Below are positions 9,750 through 17,411 of a DNA stretch of 31,467 nt, piece after piece. Position 1 is the first letter of the stretch. Each line of letters starts with the position of its first letter. The translations under genes and the position numbers were made by a program. Source of the DNA: JAMXLO01 sp964427005 (lineage in GTDB: Bacteria > Pseudomonadota > Alphaproteobacteria > Acetobacterales > Acetobacteraceae). The notes under the pieces were generated by a model, which was not told the DNA's origin, ran no database searches, and saw only the letters and a list, made by a program, of their open reading frames with translations. The stretch is taken from contig CAYRTL010000060.1 in assembly GCA_964427005.1 (NCBI GenBank), positions 1 through 31,467 of the forward strand. Direction: 5' to 3'.

Positions 9750-10715
9750 CGAAACGCGCCAATATCCGCCACCCTCGCGCTGCACCTGGCGCATGGCCTG
9801 GCTGGCGCGACGGGCCAAGTCGCCGTAGTTCTCTCCGGCCTGACGCGTAGCAATACCGATCGAAAAGGTGACCTCGGGGGCCGTTTCGTTAGCAGGGACG
9901 ATCATCTTGCCAGGCGCCTCCAGACACAGATCCTCGGCCCGTTCCGCGGCGGTCATGTGATCGGCGCCACTCAGCCATACGGCGAACTCCGCGTCACCCA
10001 CGCGTCCCACCAGATCAGTCGGCCGTACGACACTACGCAGAAGCATCGCGGCACGCCGCAACACCTGATCACCGCCGTCCGGGCCGAGCAGGCGGTTGAC
10101 ACTCTCTAAGTTATCCACTTCGGCCAGTATCAATGTGCCGGGCACATTGTCGCGGTCCAGCCGCGCGATATGCCGGTTTGCTTCTGCCACGAACGTGCGC
10201 TGGCTGAGCAGCGCAGTGAGCGGATCTATCGGGATTGCATCCGCGTCGTGCTGAGCCACATCTCGGTCGAGCAGCAGCCAGAGAATGCCGGCAGCCGAAT
10301 CGACAAGGCCCACGTCGCCAGCGGCCCACGCGCGCGCGCCGCGCCGCCGCCATAGAACCAATCCGATTTTCTGGCCGCCACTGCCGCGGCAGACCGCAGC
10401 CACGATCGGACGACCGTTCGGCTCCAGCGATAGCGCCGGCGTCCCGATCTGCGCACGCGATAGCAGCAGATTGGCTGTCAAAGTCGTCACGCCGGTGGTC
10501 CCGGCCTGATGCAACACGTGGGCCTCAGCAGCGGCCGATCCTGGAACGCTCCTGATCACCGCGATGCCCTCGGCACCCACGGCCAGCATGATGCAATCAA
10601 GTGCCTTGGCCATTACCTGGGGGCCGCGTCCTGCCTCTTGGCGCAGGACACGAAGTATTCCTGATAGCTCCATATTCGTTCGGAACGCGGCGGTACGTTC
10701 ACCTTGCGTCGTCAT
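9732..10715 (-). CDS. GAF-like/GGDEF-domain protein with degenerate active site
   Basis: A 327-residue cytoplasmic protein. Residues about 15-150 look like a GAF-type sensor region; the C-terminal half (from about 162) is a diguanylate cyclase fold, with DPLTALLSQRTF, ILAEVDNLESVN, GGDQVLRRAA and TFSIGIAT in the usual order. The signature loop reads GDAEF (240-244) where active enzymes have GG(D/E)EF, and the first metal ligand, normally Asp, is Glu199. The DNA at 9981-10000 confirms these codons. The protein is therefore probably not a cyclase; a regulatory or GTP-binding role is possible. It is divergent from holB and overlaps ureG tail to tail by 18 bases. Confidence 0.82.
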   Translation of the reverse strand: MTTQGERTAAFRTNMELSGILRVLRQEAGRGPQVMAKALDCIMLAVGAEGIAVIRSVPGSAAAEAHVLHQAGTTGVTTLTANLLLSRAQIGTPALSLEPNGRPIVAAVCRGSGGQKIGLVLWRRRGARAWAAGDVGLVDSAAGILWLLLDRDVAQHDADAIPIDPLTALLSQRTFVAEANRHIARLDRDNVPGTLILAEVDNLESVNRLLGPDGGDQVLRRAAMLLRSVVRPTDLVGRVGDAEFAVWLSGADHMTAAERAEDLCLEAPGKMIVPANETAPEVTFSIGIATRQAGENYGDLARRASQAMRQVQREGGGYWRVSLGSAV

Positions 10716-10844
10716 CTATCCTGTCCGGCCTTGTTTCGGGGAGCGTTGCGCTTGATCAGCAGGCTGGCCCAACGTTGGTTGCAATGGCGTTTCCTTTACC
10801 CGAGTCGCCCTGCGGACCGCCAGTCGATCCAGTATAGTGACGGC

Positions 10845-11861
10845 ATGGCTCCGGAACCACGCGCGAACCCCCTGCTTCTCGGCCACGAGCGAGCTGAGAG
10901 CACCCTGATGGAAGCCATACGCACAGGGCGCATCCACCACGCTTGGTTGATCACCGGATCGGAAGGTGTGGGGAAGGCGACTCTGGCGTACCGCTTTGCG
11001 CGCCGCCTGCTCGCCGGGAGGACGGCAGCCACCGACACGCTCGAACTGGATACCAACCATCCGGTCTTCCGCCGGGTCGCCGCCGGTTCGCACGCTGATC
11101 TGCAGACCGTAGAGCTCGCCTACGACGAGAAGCGGAAGCGGATGCGAACGCAGATCGCCGTGGACGATATCCGCCGCATCGGCAATTTCATGAGCCTGAC
11201 GCCCGCTGAAGGCGGCTGGCGGGTGGTCGTGGTCGATGGAGCGGAGGAGCTGAACCAGGCCTCGGGCAACGCACTACTGAAAATACTTGAAGAACCACCG
11301 CCTCGTGCACTCCTGCTGCTGGTGTGCGCGGCGCCGGGCCGGCTGCCGGCGACGATACGAAGCCGTTGCCGCCGGCTGCGGCTCGATCCGCTGGGACAGG
11401 AGTGCATGGAGCGCCTGCTGGCGAACTATCTGCCTGACCTCACAGCCGACGAACGCGGCCGTCTGATCACTGTAGCTGAAGGTTCGCCGGGTCGTGCACT
11501 GCTTCTGGCGGAAGAGGAGGGATTGGCGATTGCCGGCCTCGTCAATGAAGTCCTTGCGGCGTTGCCGGGTCTCAAGCCGGCGCGCGCCTATGCGGTGGCT
11601 GACTCTGTCACGCGTGGAGAAACCGCTTTCACCAATTTCATGACTCTGTTGCGGGCGGGTATTGCAGGAGCGGTGCGCGACGTGGTTCGAGGCCGCGCGG
11701 ATCCCGAGCAGTCGCGGCTGGTTGCACTGCGTCCCCTTGATGCCTGGGGCGACGTGTGGCAGGCGCTCACTCGGCTTCAGGAGGAGACGGAGCGGTTCGC
11801 GCTGGACAAACGCCAGGCGATTGTGGCCGGGCTCGGGATGCTCAGCGGAAACATGTCATGA
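10845..11861 (+). CDS. holB: DNA polymerase III delta' subunit
   Basis: Clamp-loader subunit of the replicative polymerase, 338 residues from ATG 10845 (MAPEPRANPLLLGHERAE). The frame is open upstream to 10704, but the family begins around the LLGHE block. A P-loop GSEGVGKAT (38-46) lies in the AAA+ domain, followed by IAVDDIRRIGNFMSLTPAEGGWR, VVVDGAEELNQASGNALLKILEEPP (shown as short adjacent motifs VVVDGAEELN and NALLKILEEPP) and the sensor 1 region TIRSRCRRL with the SRC motif. The stop overlaps metG (ATGA). In many relatives tmk precedes holB; here the neighbour upstream is the divergent GGDEF gene. Confidence 0.93.
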   Translation: MAPEPRANPLLLGHERAESTLMEAIRTGRIHHAWLITGSEGVGKATLAYRFARRLLAGRTAATDTLELDTNHPVFRRVAAGSHADLQTVELAYDEKRKRMRTQIAVDDIRRIGNFMSLTPAEGGWRVVVVDGAEELNQASGNALLKILEEPPPRALLLLVCAAPGRLPATIRSRCRRLRLDPLGQECMERLLANYLPDLTADERGRLITVAEGSPGRALLLAEEEGLAIAGLVNEVLAALPGLKPARAYAVADSVTRGETAFTNFMTLLRAGIAGAVRDVVRGRADPEQSRLVALRPLDAWGDVWQALTRLQEETERFALDKRQAIVAGLGMLSGNMS

Positions 11862-13393
11862 ATCAGCGCTATTACGTCACTACCCCAATCTATTACGTCA
11901 ACGGCGCACCCCATATTGGGCATGCCTATACCTCGATCGCGGCTGATGTGATGGCACGCTGGAAGCGGCTGGACGGGTTCGACGTGTTCTTCCTCACGGG
12001 CACCGACGAACACGGACAGAAGGTTGAGGCTGCGGCGCGCAAGGCCGGAATGGACCCACAATCCTTCACTGACAAGGTGTCAGCCGATTTTCGTGACATG
12101 TCGGACAAGATGGGCGTGTCATACGACCAATGGATCCGCACCACAGAGGAGCGGCACAAGCTGTCCTGCATGGAGCTATGGCGGCGGATCGCGGCCAACG
12201 GGCACATTTATCTTGGCCATTACGAAGGCTGGTATGCGGTTCGTGATGAAGCCTTCTATGACGAGGAAGAGCTCAGCACGCGGCCGGACGGCACCAAGGT
12301 GGCGCCAACCGGCGCGCCGGTGGAGTGGGTGAGGGAGCCCTCGTACTTCCTCGACCTTTCCAAGTGGCAGGACAAGCTGCTGGAACTGTACGAAACCCAG
12401 CCCGACTTCATCCTCCCGGCGTCGCGCCGCAACGAGGTGATCAGTTTCGTCCGCAGCGGGCTGCGTGACCTGTCGATCAGCCGCACTAGCTTCACCTGGG
12501 GCATACCGGTGCCGGATGCGCCGGGCCACGTGATGTATGTCTGGGTGGACGCGCTGAACAACTACGTCACCGCGTGCGGCTTTCCGGATGAGACAGCACC
12601 GCGCTGGCAATACTGGCCGGCGGATGCGCATTTCGTTGGCAAGGACATCATCCGGTTCCATGCCGTCTATTGGCCGGCGCTGCTGATGGCGGCCGGCTTG
12701 CCGGTGCCCAGGCGGGTCACCTCGCACGGCTGGTGGACGGTCGACGGCGAGAAGATGAGCAAGTCGCTGGGCAACGTCATCGAGCCGCGTGCGCTGGTGG
12801 CCGCGTTCGGGCTGGACCAGGTGCGCTACTTCCTGCTGCGCGAGAAGCCGTTCGGCGGCGATGGAACGCTATCGCACCAGGCATTGATCACGCGCATCAA
12901 CGTGGAGTTGGCCAACGATCTGGGAAACCTGGCCCAGCGTTCGCTGTCGCTGATTGCGCGCAATTGCGATGGCAAACTGCCGGGGAGGGGAGCACTGACC
13001 GCCGGTGACACGGAACTCCTGCAAGCTGCGGAAGCTCTACCCGACCTGGTGCGCGAACGGCTGGAGCGGCAGCTCTTCCATGAGGCGCTCGAGGAGGTCT
13101 GGAAGGTGGTTCGCGCGGCGAACGGTTATATCGATCGCCAGGCGCCCTGGGCCCTGCGCAGAACGGATCCGCCCCGCATGGCAATCGTACTGCGCGTCCT
13201 GGTGGATACGCTGCGAGTCATCGCGACTGTTCTACAGCCCTTCATGCCGACGAGCATGGCGAGGATGCTGGATCAGCTCGGGGTACCTGCCAATGCGCGG
13301 CAGCTCGCCGATCTCGCAACGCCGCTGCCCGATGACATCGCACTGCCGGCACCGCAGGGCGTGTTCCCGCGTTACGTGGAGCCGGCCGCCTAG
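11858..13393 (+). CDS. metG: Methionyl-tRNA synthetase
   Basis: Charges tRNA-Met with methionine; class I aminoacyl-tRNA synthetase of 511 residues. The HIGH motif is PHIGH (18-22) and the KMSKS loop is residues 299-303. FLTGTDEHGQK and TSHGWWTVDGEK are family blocks. The connective region lacks the four-cysteine zinc knot, and there is no C-terminal tRNA-binding (EMAP-like) domain, so this is the short form common in alphaproteobacteria. ATG 11858 overlaps the holB stop; the frame extends upstream inside holB but without relevant sequence. Essential housekeeping gene. Confidence 0.97.
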   Translation: MNQRYYVTTPIYYVNGAPHIGHAYTSIAADVMARWKRLDGFDVFFLTGTDEHGQKVEAAARKAGMDPQSFTDKVSADFRDMSDKMGVSYDQWIRTTEERHKLSCMELWRRIAANGHIYLGHYEGWYAVRDEAFYDEEELSTRPDGTKVAPTGAPVEWVREPSYFLDLSKWQDKLLELYETQPDFILPASRRNEVISFVRSGLRDLSISRTSFTWGIPVPDAPGHVMYVWVDALNNYVTACGFPDETAPRWQYWPADAHFVGKDIIRFHAVYWPALLMAAGLPVPRRVTSHGWWTVDGEKMSKSLGNVIEPRALVAAFGLDQVRYFLLREKPFGGDGTLSHQALITRINVELANDLGNLAQRSLSLIARNCDGKLPGRGALTAGDTELLQAAEALPDLVRERLERQLFHEALEEVWKVVRAANGYIDRQAPWALRRTDPPRMAIVLRVLVDTLRVIATVLQPFMPTSMARMLDQLGVPANARQLADLATPLPDDIALPAPQGVFPRYVEPAA

Positions 13394-13399
13394 AGCACG

Positions 13400-14173
13400 A
13401 TGCTGATCGATTCCCACTGCCATCTTGACTACTACACCGAGGCCGAGCGGCCGGACGTGGTGGCCCGCGCCGCGGCGGCCGGCGTGGGCGAGATAGTGAC
13501 CATCGGCACGACGCTCGCCCAATCGAAGCGTCTGCCGGAACTGGCGGCGGCACAGCCGAATGTCTGGTGCACAGTCGGCGTCCATCCGCACCATGCAGCC
13601 GAAGCGCCAATTCCTTCGCCGGAGGATATTGCCGCGCTAACCCACGATCCGAAGGTCATCGGCATCGGTGAGTCCGGCCTCGACTATTTCTATGACCGCG
13701 CCCCACGCGAGGTTCAGCAGGCCAATTTCCGCGCGCATATTCGGGCCGCGCGTCTCGCCGGATTGCCGCTTGCCATTCACGCACGCGACGCGGATGAGGA
13801 CATCGAGCAAATCCTTCAGGACGAAAAGGATGGAGGCGGAGAGTTCGCGTTCCTTCTGCACTGCTTCAGCTCGTCGCGCAGGCTGGCAGAGGCGGCCGTC
13901 GCAATGGGTGGCCTGGTGAGCTTCTCCGGCATCCTCACCTTCCCGAAATCCAGCGAACTACGCCAGATCGCGCGTGATCTTCCAGCCGACCGGCTGCTGG
14001 TGGAGACGGACGCGCCCTATCTCGCCCCAGTACCTTTTCGCGGCAAACGCAATGAACCGGCCTATGTTGCCCATACCGCCAAGGTATTGGCCGATGTTCG
14101 TGGCATGACACAGGAGGCCTTGGCCGACCTCACGACCGAGAATTTCCGGCACTTGTTCCGCAAGACGGCATGA
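13400..14173 (+). CDS. TatD-family metal-dependent hydrolase (DNase-like)
   Basis: A 257-residue amidohydrolase-like TIM barrel of the TatD/YcfH family. The metal ligands are all present: H6 and H8 (DSHCHLD), E91 (GIGESGLDY), H127 (LAIHARDAD), H154 (LLHCFSS) and D204 (VETDAPYLAP). Relatives are 3'-5' exonucleases or D-aminoacyl-tRNA deacylase-like enzymes; the exact substrate is unknown here. It sits 6 bases after metG, the standard metG-ycfH order, and its stop overlaps the next gene by ATGA. Confidence 0.92.
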   Translation: MLIDSHCHLDYYTEAERPDVVARAAAAGVGEIVTIGTTLAQSKRLPELAAAQPNVWCTVGVHPHHAAEAPIPSPEDIAALTHDPKVIGIGESGLDYFYDRAPREVQQANFRAHIRAARLAGLPLAIHARDADEDIEQILQDEKDGGGEFAFLLHCFSSSRRLAEAAVAMGGLVSFSGILTFPKSSELRQIARDLPADRLLVETDAPYLAPVPFRGKRNEPAYVAHTAKVLADVRGMTQEALADLTTENFRHLFRKTA

Positions 14174-14970
14174 AGCCGGCCCGCGTCATTCTTCTGGGCA
14201 CCGGGGGTTCCGGCGGCGTGCCCTTGATCGGAGGGCCCGACGGGACCGGGAAATGGGGCGCCTGCGATCCTGCCGAACCCCGCAACCGGCGTACCCGCAC
14301 CAGCATCATCGTCGAAAGCGATGAAGGTATGAGACTGCTGGTCGATACGGCGCCGGATATGCGGGCCCAGTTGTTGGCCTGCCGCGTGCCGGGTGTGGAC
14401 GCGGTCCTGTACACGCATCCGCATGCCGACCACATCACCGGCATCGACGACGTGCGGGAGTTGAATCGGATCGCCGCACGGCCGCTCGAAGCGTTCGCCA
14501 CCCGGGCCACACTGAACGAACTGACGCGGCGCTTTGCCTACGCATTCCAGCCATGGCAGCCGCCGGGGTTCTTCCGGCCAGTGCTCGTGCCGCAGGAGAT
14601 AGTCCCCGGGGAAACCATCAGCGCCGCAGGCCTGCCGGTGCATGTCTTCGAGCAGGACCATGGGTTCTCGCGTTCGCTGGGCCTGCGTGTCGGCGGCTTC
14701 GGCTATTCGACGGACGTCATGGGACTGGACGATACCGCGCTCGCGGTATTGGACGGGGTGGATACCTGGGTCGTCGGCTGTTTCCTTCGCCGCGGACCCC
14801 ACAGGACGCATGCCGACTTGCCGCGCGTGCTAGCGTGGGCGCAGCGAATCCAGGCGCGGCGGACAGTGCTGACGCACATGGGTACCGATATGGACTGGGA
14901 CTGGCTGGTGGCGAACCTGCCGCCAGGCGTAGAGCCTGGCTACGACGGTCTGGTCCTCGACTTAACATAA
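14170..14970 (+). CDS. MBL-fold hydrolase (PhnP-like phosphodiesterase family)
   Basis: A 266-residue metallo-beta-lactamase-fold protein. It opens with ILLGTGGSGGVPLIGG, then CDPAEPRNRRTRTS, an arrangement seen in PhnP/cyclic-phosphate phosphodiesterase relatives. The metal site THPHADH gives H83, H85, D87 and H88. Further ligands are likely in GYSTDVM and the late LTHMGTDMD. In many alphaproteobacteria this gene follows tatD; its physiological substrate is not established. Its TAA lies inside a 16-bp palindrome and is followed closely by mazG. Confidence 0.85.
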   Translation: MKPARVILLGTGGSGGVPLIGGPDGTGKWGACDPAEPRNRRTRTSIIVESDEGMRLLVDTAPDMRAQLLACRVPGVDAVLYTHPHADHITGIDDVRELNRIAARPLEAFATRATLNELTRRFAYAFQPWQPPGFFRPVLVPQEIVPGETISAAGLPVHVFEQDHGFSRSLGLRVGGFGYSTDVMGLDDTALAVLDGVDTWVVGCFLRRGPHRTHADLPRVLAWAQRIQARRTVLTHMGTDMDWDWLVANLPPGVEPGYDGLVLDLT

Positions 14971-14981
14971 TATATATTATG
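14966..14981. repeat. Perfect 16-bp AT-rich palindrome before mazG
   Basis: CATAATATATATTATG equals its own reverse complement. It overlaps the stop codon of the MBL hydrolase gene and ends 11 bases before the mazG start. Such an AT-only core is striking in a GC-rich region with almost no intergenic space. It could be an operator for a dimeric regulator or contain a -10 element; either role is inference. Confidence 0.6.
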
Positions 14982-14992
14982 CGGCTAATGGC

Positions 14993-15805
14993 ATGACACG
15001 GAAACCACCCACTCCCTTCGAGGCCGAAGCCGAATTGCGGCGGCTGCTGGAGATCATGGCGGCGCTGCGCGATCCCAAGGACGGCTGCCCATGGGACAAG
15101 GAGCAGACCTTCGCCACCATTGCGCCCTACACGATCGAGGAAGCCTACGAAGTGGCGGATGCAATCCTGCGCGCCGACTTCGACGCGCTACCGGACGAAC
15201 TCGGCGACCTGCTGTTCCAGGTCGTCTATCACGCACGGATGGCGGAGGAAGCCGGCCGGTTTGACTTCGCCGACGTGGCCAGGACGGTCGCGGACAAGAT
15301 GATCCGGCGCCACCCGCACGTTTTCGGTCAGGCAGAAATGCGAGACGCCGCCATGCAGAGCGCGGCCTGGGAGGCTCAGAAGACCGAAGAGCGCGCCGCC
15401 CGGACCGAGCATGGAGTGCTGGCAGGTGTCCCTATCGGTCTCCCTGCCCTCACGCGTGCTGCCAAGCTCACTGCGCGCGCGGCGCGGGTGGGATTTGACT
15501 GGCCCAACGCAGCTGCCGTCCTGGACAAGCTGGATGAAGAGGTTGGTGAACTGCGCGCCGAGCTTGCGGCTGCTGACAGCGAACGTCTGACCGACGAAGT
15601 TGGCGATCTTCTGTTTGTTTTGGCTAATTTGGCAAGAAAACTTGATCTTGATCCTGAGGCATGCCTGCGGCACGCGAATGCGAAGTTCGCCGACAGGTTC
15701 ACTAAAATGGAAAAGAATCTGGCTGGTGCAGGGAAGTCCTTATCTGAAATATCACTTGATGAGATGGAGGCTATTTGGCAGAAAATAAAACAAAACCACG
15801 CCTAA
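14993..15805 (+). CDS. mazG: Nucleoside triphosphate pyrophosphohydrolase MazG
   Basis: Hydrolyses (d)NTPs or (p)ppGpp-related nucleotides to monophosphate and pyrophosphate; 270 residues, the two-domain form. The first all-alpha MazG domain holds GCPWDKEQTF, then EEAYEVADAI and DELGDLLFQVVYHARMAEE, supplying the acidic Mg-binding EExxE...ExxD set. After ADKMIRRHPHVFG, the second domain repeats the pattern with LDEEVGELRAEL and DEVGDLLFVLANLARKL. The ATG lies 22 bases after the MBL gene and just behind the palindrome. The last 200 bases turn clearly AT-richer than the rest of the gene. It converges on the epimerase gene with a 10-base gap. Confidence 0.94.
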   Translation: MTRKPPTPFEAEAELRRLLEIMAALRDPKDGCPWDKEQTFATIAPYTIEEAYEVADAILRADFDALPDELGDLLFQVVYHARMAEEAGRFDFADVARTVADKMIRRHPHVFGQAEMRDAAMQSAAWEAQKTEERAARTEHGVLAGVPIGLPALTRAAKLTARAARVGFDWPNAAAVLDKLDEEVGELRAELAAADSERLTDEVGDLLFVLANLARKLDLDPEACLRHANAKFADRFTKMEKNLAGAGKSLSEISLDEMEAIWQKIKQNHA

Positions 15806-15815
15806 AGCCGCCATC

Positions 15816-16682
15816 TCAACACACCCTGATCCGCATCGAGAGGGTCCGTCGCTCCCCCGGCTGAATCAGCATCAGCCCCGGCTTGTCCAGAAACTCGCCG
15901 TCGAAGTCAGCCGGGCTGGCCGTGCCGTACCATGGCTCGATGCACAGGAAGTCCCCTCCCTCGCGTGACCACAGCCCAAGTTGCCGGAATCCTTCCCACG
16001 TCACCTCGACTGTGGGTGCGCCATGGGCGGTAAAGCGAACCGAGTTGCTGGCCGGAGCCTCGAGGATGATCGCGTCGGCGGCGAACAAATCGGGATCGAG
16101 CTTCAACGTCTGACCGGCGATGGGTGTGGGCTGCGGATCAGGAAGGAGCAGCCCCTGCTGGAGCCGACGGACAGGTCCACTCTCAGGCATGGCAAACTCG
16201 AGCACATGCGCCGACTTGTTCACTCCCTCCGCCAGCGGCCAGACGAAGCCAGGATGCCCACCGAGTGAGACAGGCAACACGCCGCGGCCCGGATTGGTCA
16301 CCGCGAAGCTCGTCTCCAACGCATCGTCGTCCAGGGCGAAAGCGATCTCCAGCCGGAACGCAAACGGAAATACGGCGCGGGTCTCGGGATCCTCGCGCAA
16401 GACAAGCCGGCATGAGGTGGAGCTCCGGTTCAGCCAGGCGAAACGGCGGTCGCGGGCAAAGCCGTGCTGGGTGAGGCGATACGACTTCCCTTCGTGCCGA
16501 AGAGTGTCATTCTTCAGCCGGCCCACAATCGGGAACAATACGGGCGCGTGCCGCGGCCAGATCGGTGCGGCTTGCCAGAGCATCTCTTCGCCGCCCGCGT
16601 CGCGCAATGAACAGAGTTCCGCCCCTTCCGCCTTGATCGTTGCGGATAGCGTCCCGTTCGACAACACATGCCGATCCATCAT
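15816..16682 (-). CDS. Aldose 1-epimerase family protein (LacX-like)
   Basis: A 288-residue protein of the galactose-mutarotase fold, interconverting alpha and beta anomers of a sugar or hexose-6-phosphate. Expected active-site residues are visible: H73 in RLTQHGFARDR, H143 in SLGGHPGFVWPL and E249 in CIEPWYGTA, with the substrate Arg near PIVGRLKN. The phrase LFPIVGRL and the WYGTASPADFDGEF stretch fit the COG2017 LacX-like branch better than GalM itself. Start is the first of two adjacent ATG codons. It lies 75 bases downstream of the response regulator on the same strand, so the two may be cotranscribed. Confidence 0.87.
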   Translation of the reverse strand: MMDRHVLSNGTLSATIKAEGAELCSLRDAGGEEMLWQAAPIWPRHAPVLFPIVGRLKNDTLRHEGKSYRLTQHGFARDRRFAWLNRSSTSCRLVLREDPETRAVFPFAFRLEIAFALDDDALETSFAVTNPGRGVLPVSLGGHPGFVWPLAEGVNKSAHVLEFAMPESGPVRRLQQGLLLPDPQPTPIAGQTLKLDPDLFAADAIILEAPASNSVRFTAHGAPTVEVTWEGFRQLGLWSREGGDFLCIEPWYGTASPADFDGEFLDKPGLMLIQPGERRTLSMRIRVC

Positions 16683-16757
16683 CGAAATCAGCAGCGGTTT
16701 GACCGTAAGAAGATAGCTTGTCCGATGCCTGCTGACGACTCCGACCGACAGGGCCGA

Positions 16758-17216
16758 TCAGCCGTCCAATTCAGCCCGTACGGCCTCGCGCAACTCGCTC
16801 ATCCGGAACGGTTTGCGCAAGAAACGCCAGTCCACCTGTTGAGAAACGAAGTAGCCCGAGATCAGGACAATTTTGACGTCCGGCCTCTGGCGAGTTGCGA
16901 GTTTAGCGAGCTCGATCCCGGACATGTCCGGCATGCGAATATCGCTTATGATCATGCGCAGATCGACCGCTTCCGCCAGCAGCTCCAGCGCCCTCGCGCC
17001 GCCCTCTGCTTGCAGAACATCGTAGCCGAACTCCTCCAGGAACTCGGCGACCACGAGCCGAACCTGTGGATCGTCATCCACAATCATAAGCTTAGGACGT
17101 TCCGCAGCCCCGGTTTCGGACGCGGCAGTCTCGTTATCCCCGAAACAGGACACCGTCGCCCCCCGAATACCCAATAGGGAAGCCTTGGAACTCCCCTGCC
17201 ATGCTCTACGAACCAT
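16758..17216 (-). CDS. Single-domain response regulator (CheY-like receiver)
   Basis: A 152-residue receiver domain with no output domain. Key residues are the acidic pair D47-D48 (LMIVDDDP), phospho-acceptor D92 (IISDIRMPDMSG), the switch Ser120 (LISGYF) and K135 (LRKPFR). About 40 residues of low-complexity N-terminal sequence precede the domain, so the true start may be further in; no clear ribosome site decides it. No histidine kinase is adjacent, so the partner is elsewhere. It could work by protein contact, like CheY or DivK, or as a phosphorelay intermediate. Confidence 0.85.
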   Translation of the reverse strand: MVRRAWQGSSKASLLGIRGATVSCFGDNETAASETGAAERPKLMIVDDDPQVRLVVAEFLEEFGYDVLQAEGGARALELLAEAVDLRMIISDIRMPDMSGIELAKLATRQRPDVKIVLISGYFVSQQVDWRFLRKPFRMSELREAVRAELDG

Positions 17217-17411
17217 GTCGGGCTAGCCACAAACAGCGGGGTGCATAGCACCACAGGACGGTCACACCCTATCGAGATCACGTTGATGGCCTGTCACGAT
17301 CCATCACAAACTTGCGAGCGAGCACACGACGCCAGCGATACTGGTTGAACTCGACGCTTGATGCGATCCGTGCGATGCCTCGAAGGCCAACGCCGCTTAG
17401 AGGATGCCGCC

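Noticed and set aside
10833..10838. TATAGT as a -10 box for holB
   Set aside because: It would place transcription start almost on the ATG at 10845, and no matching -35 is seen 16-18 bases upstream.
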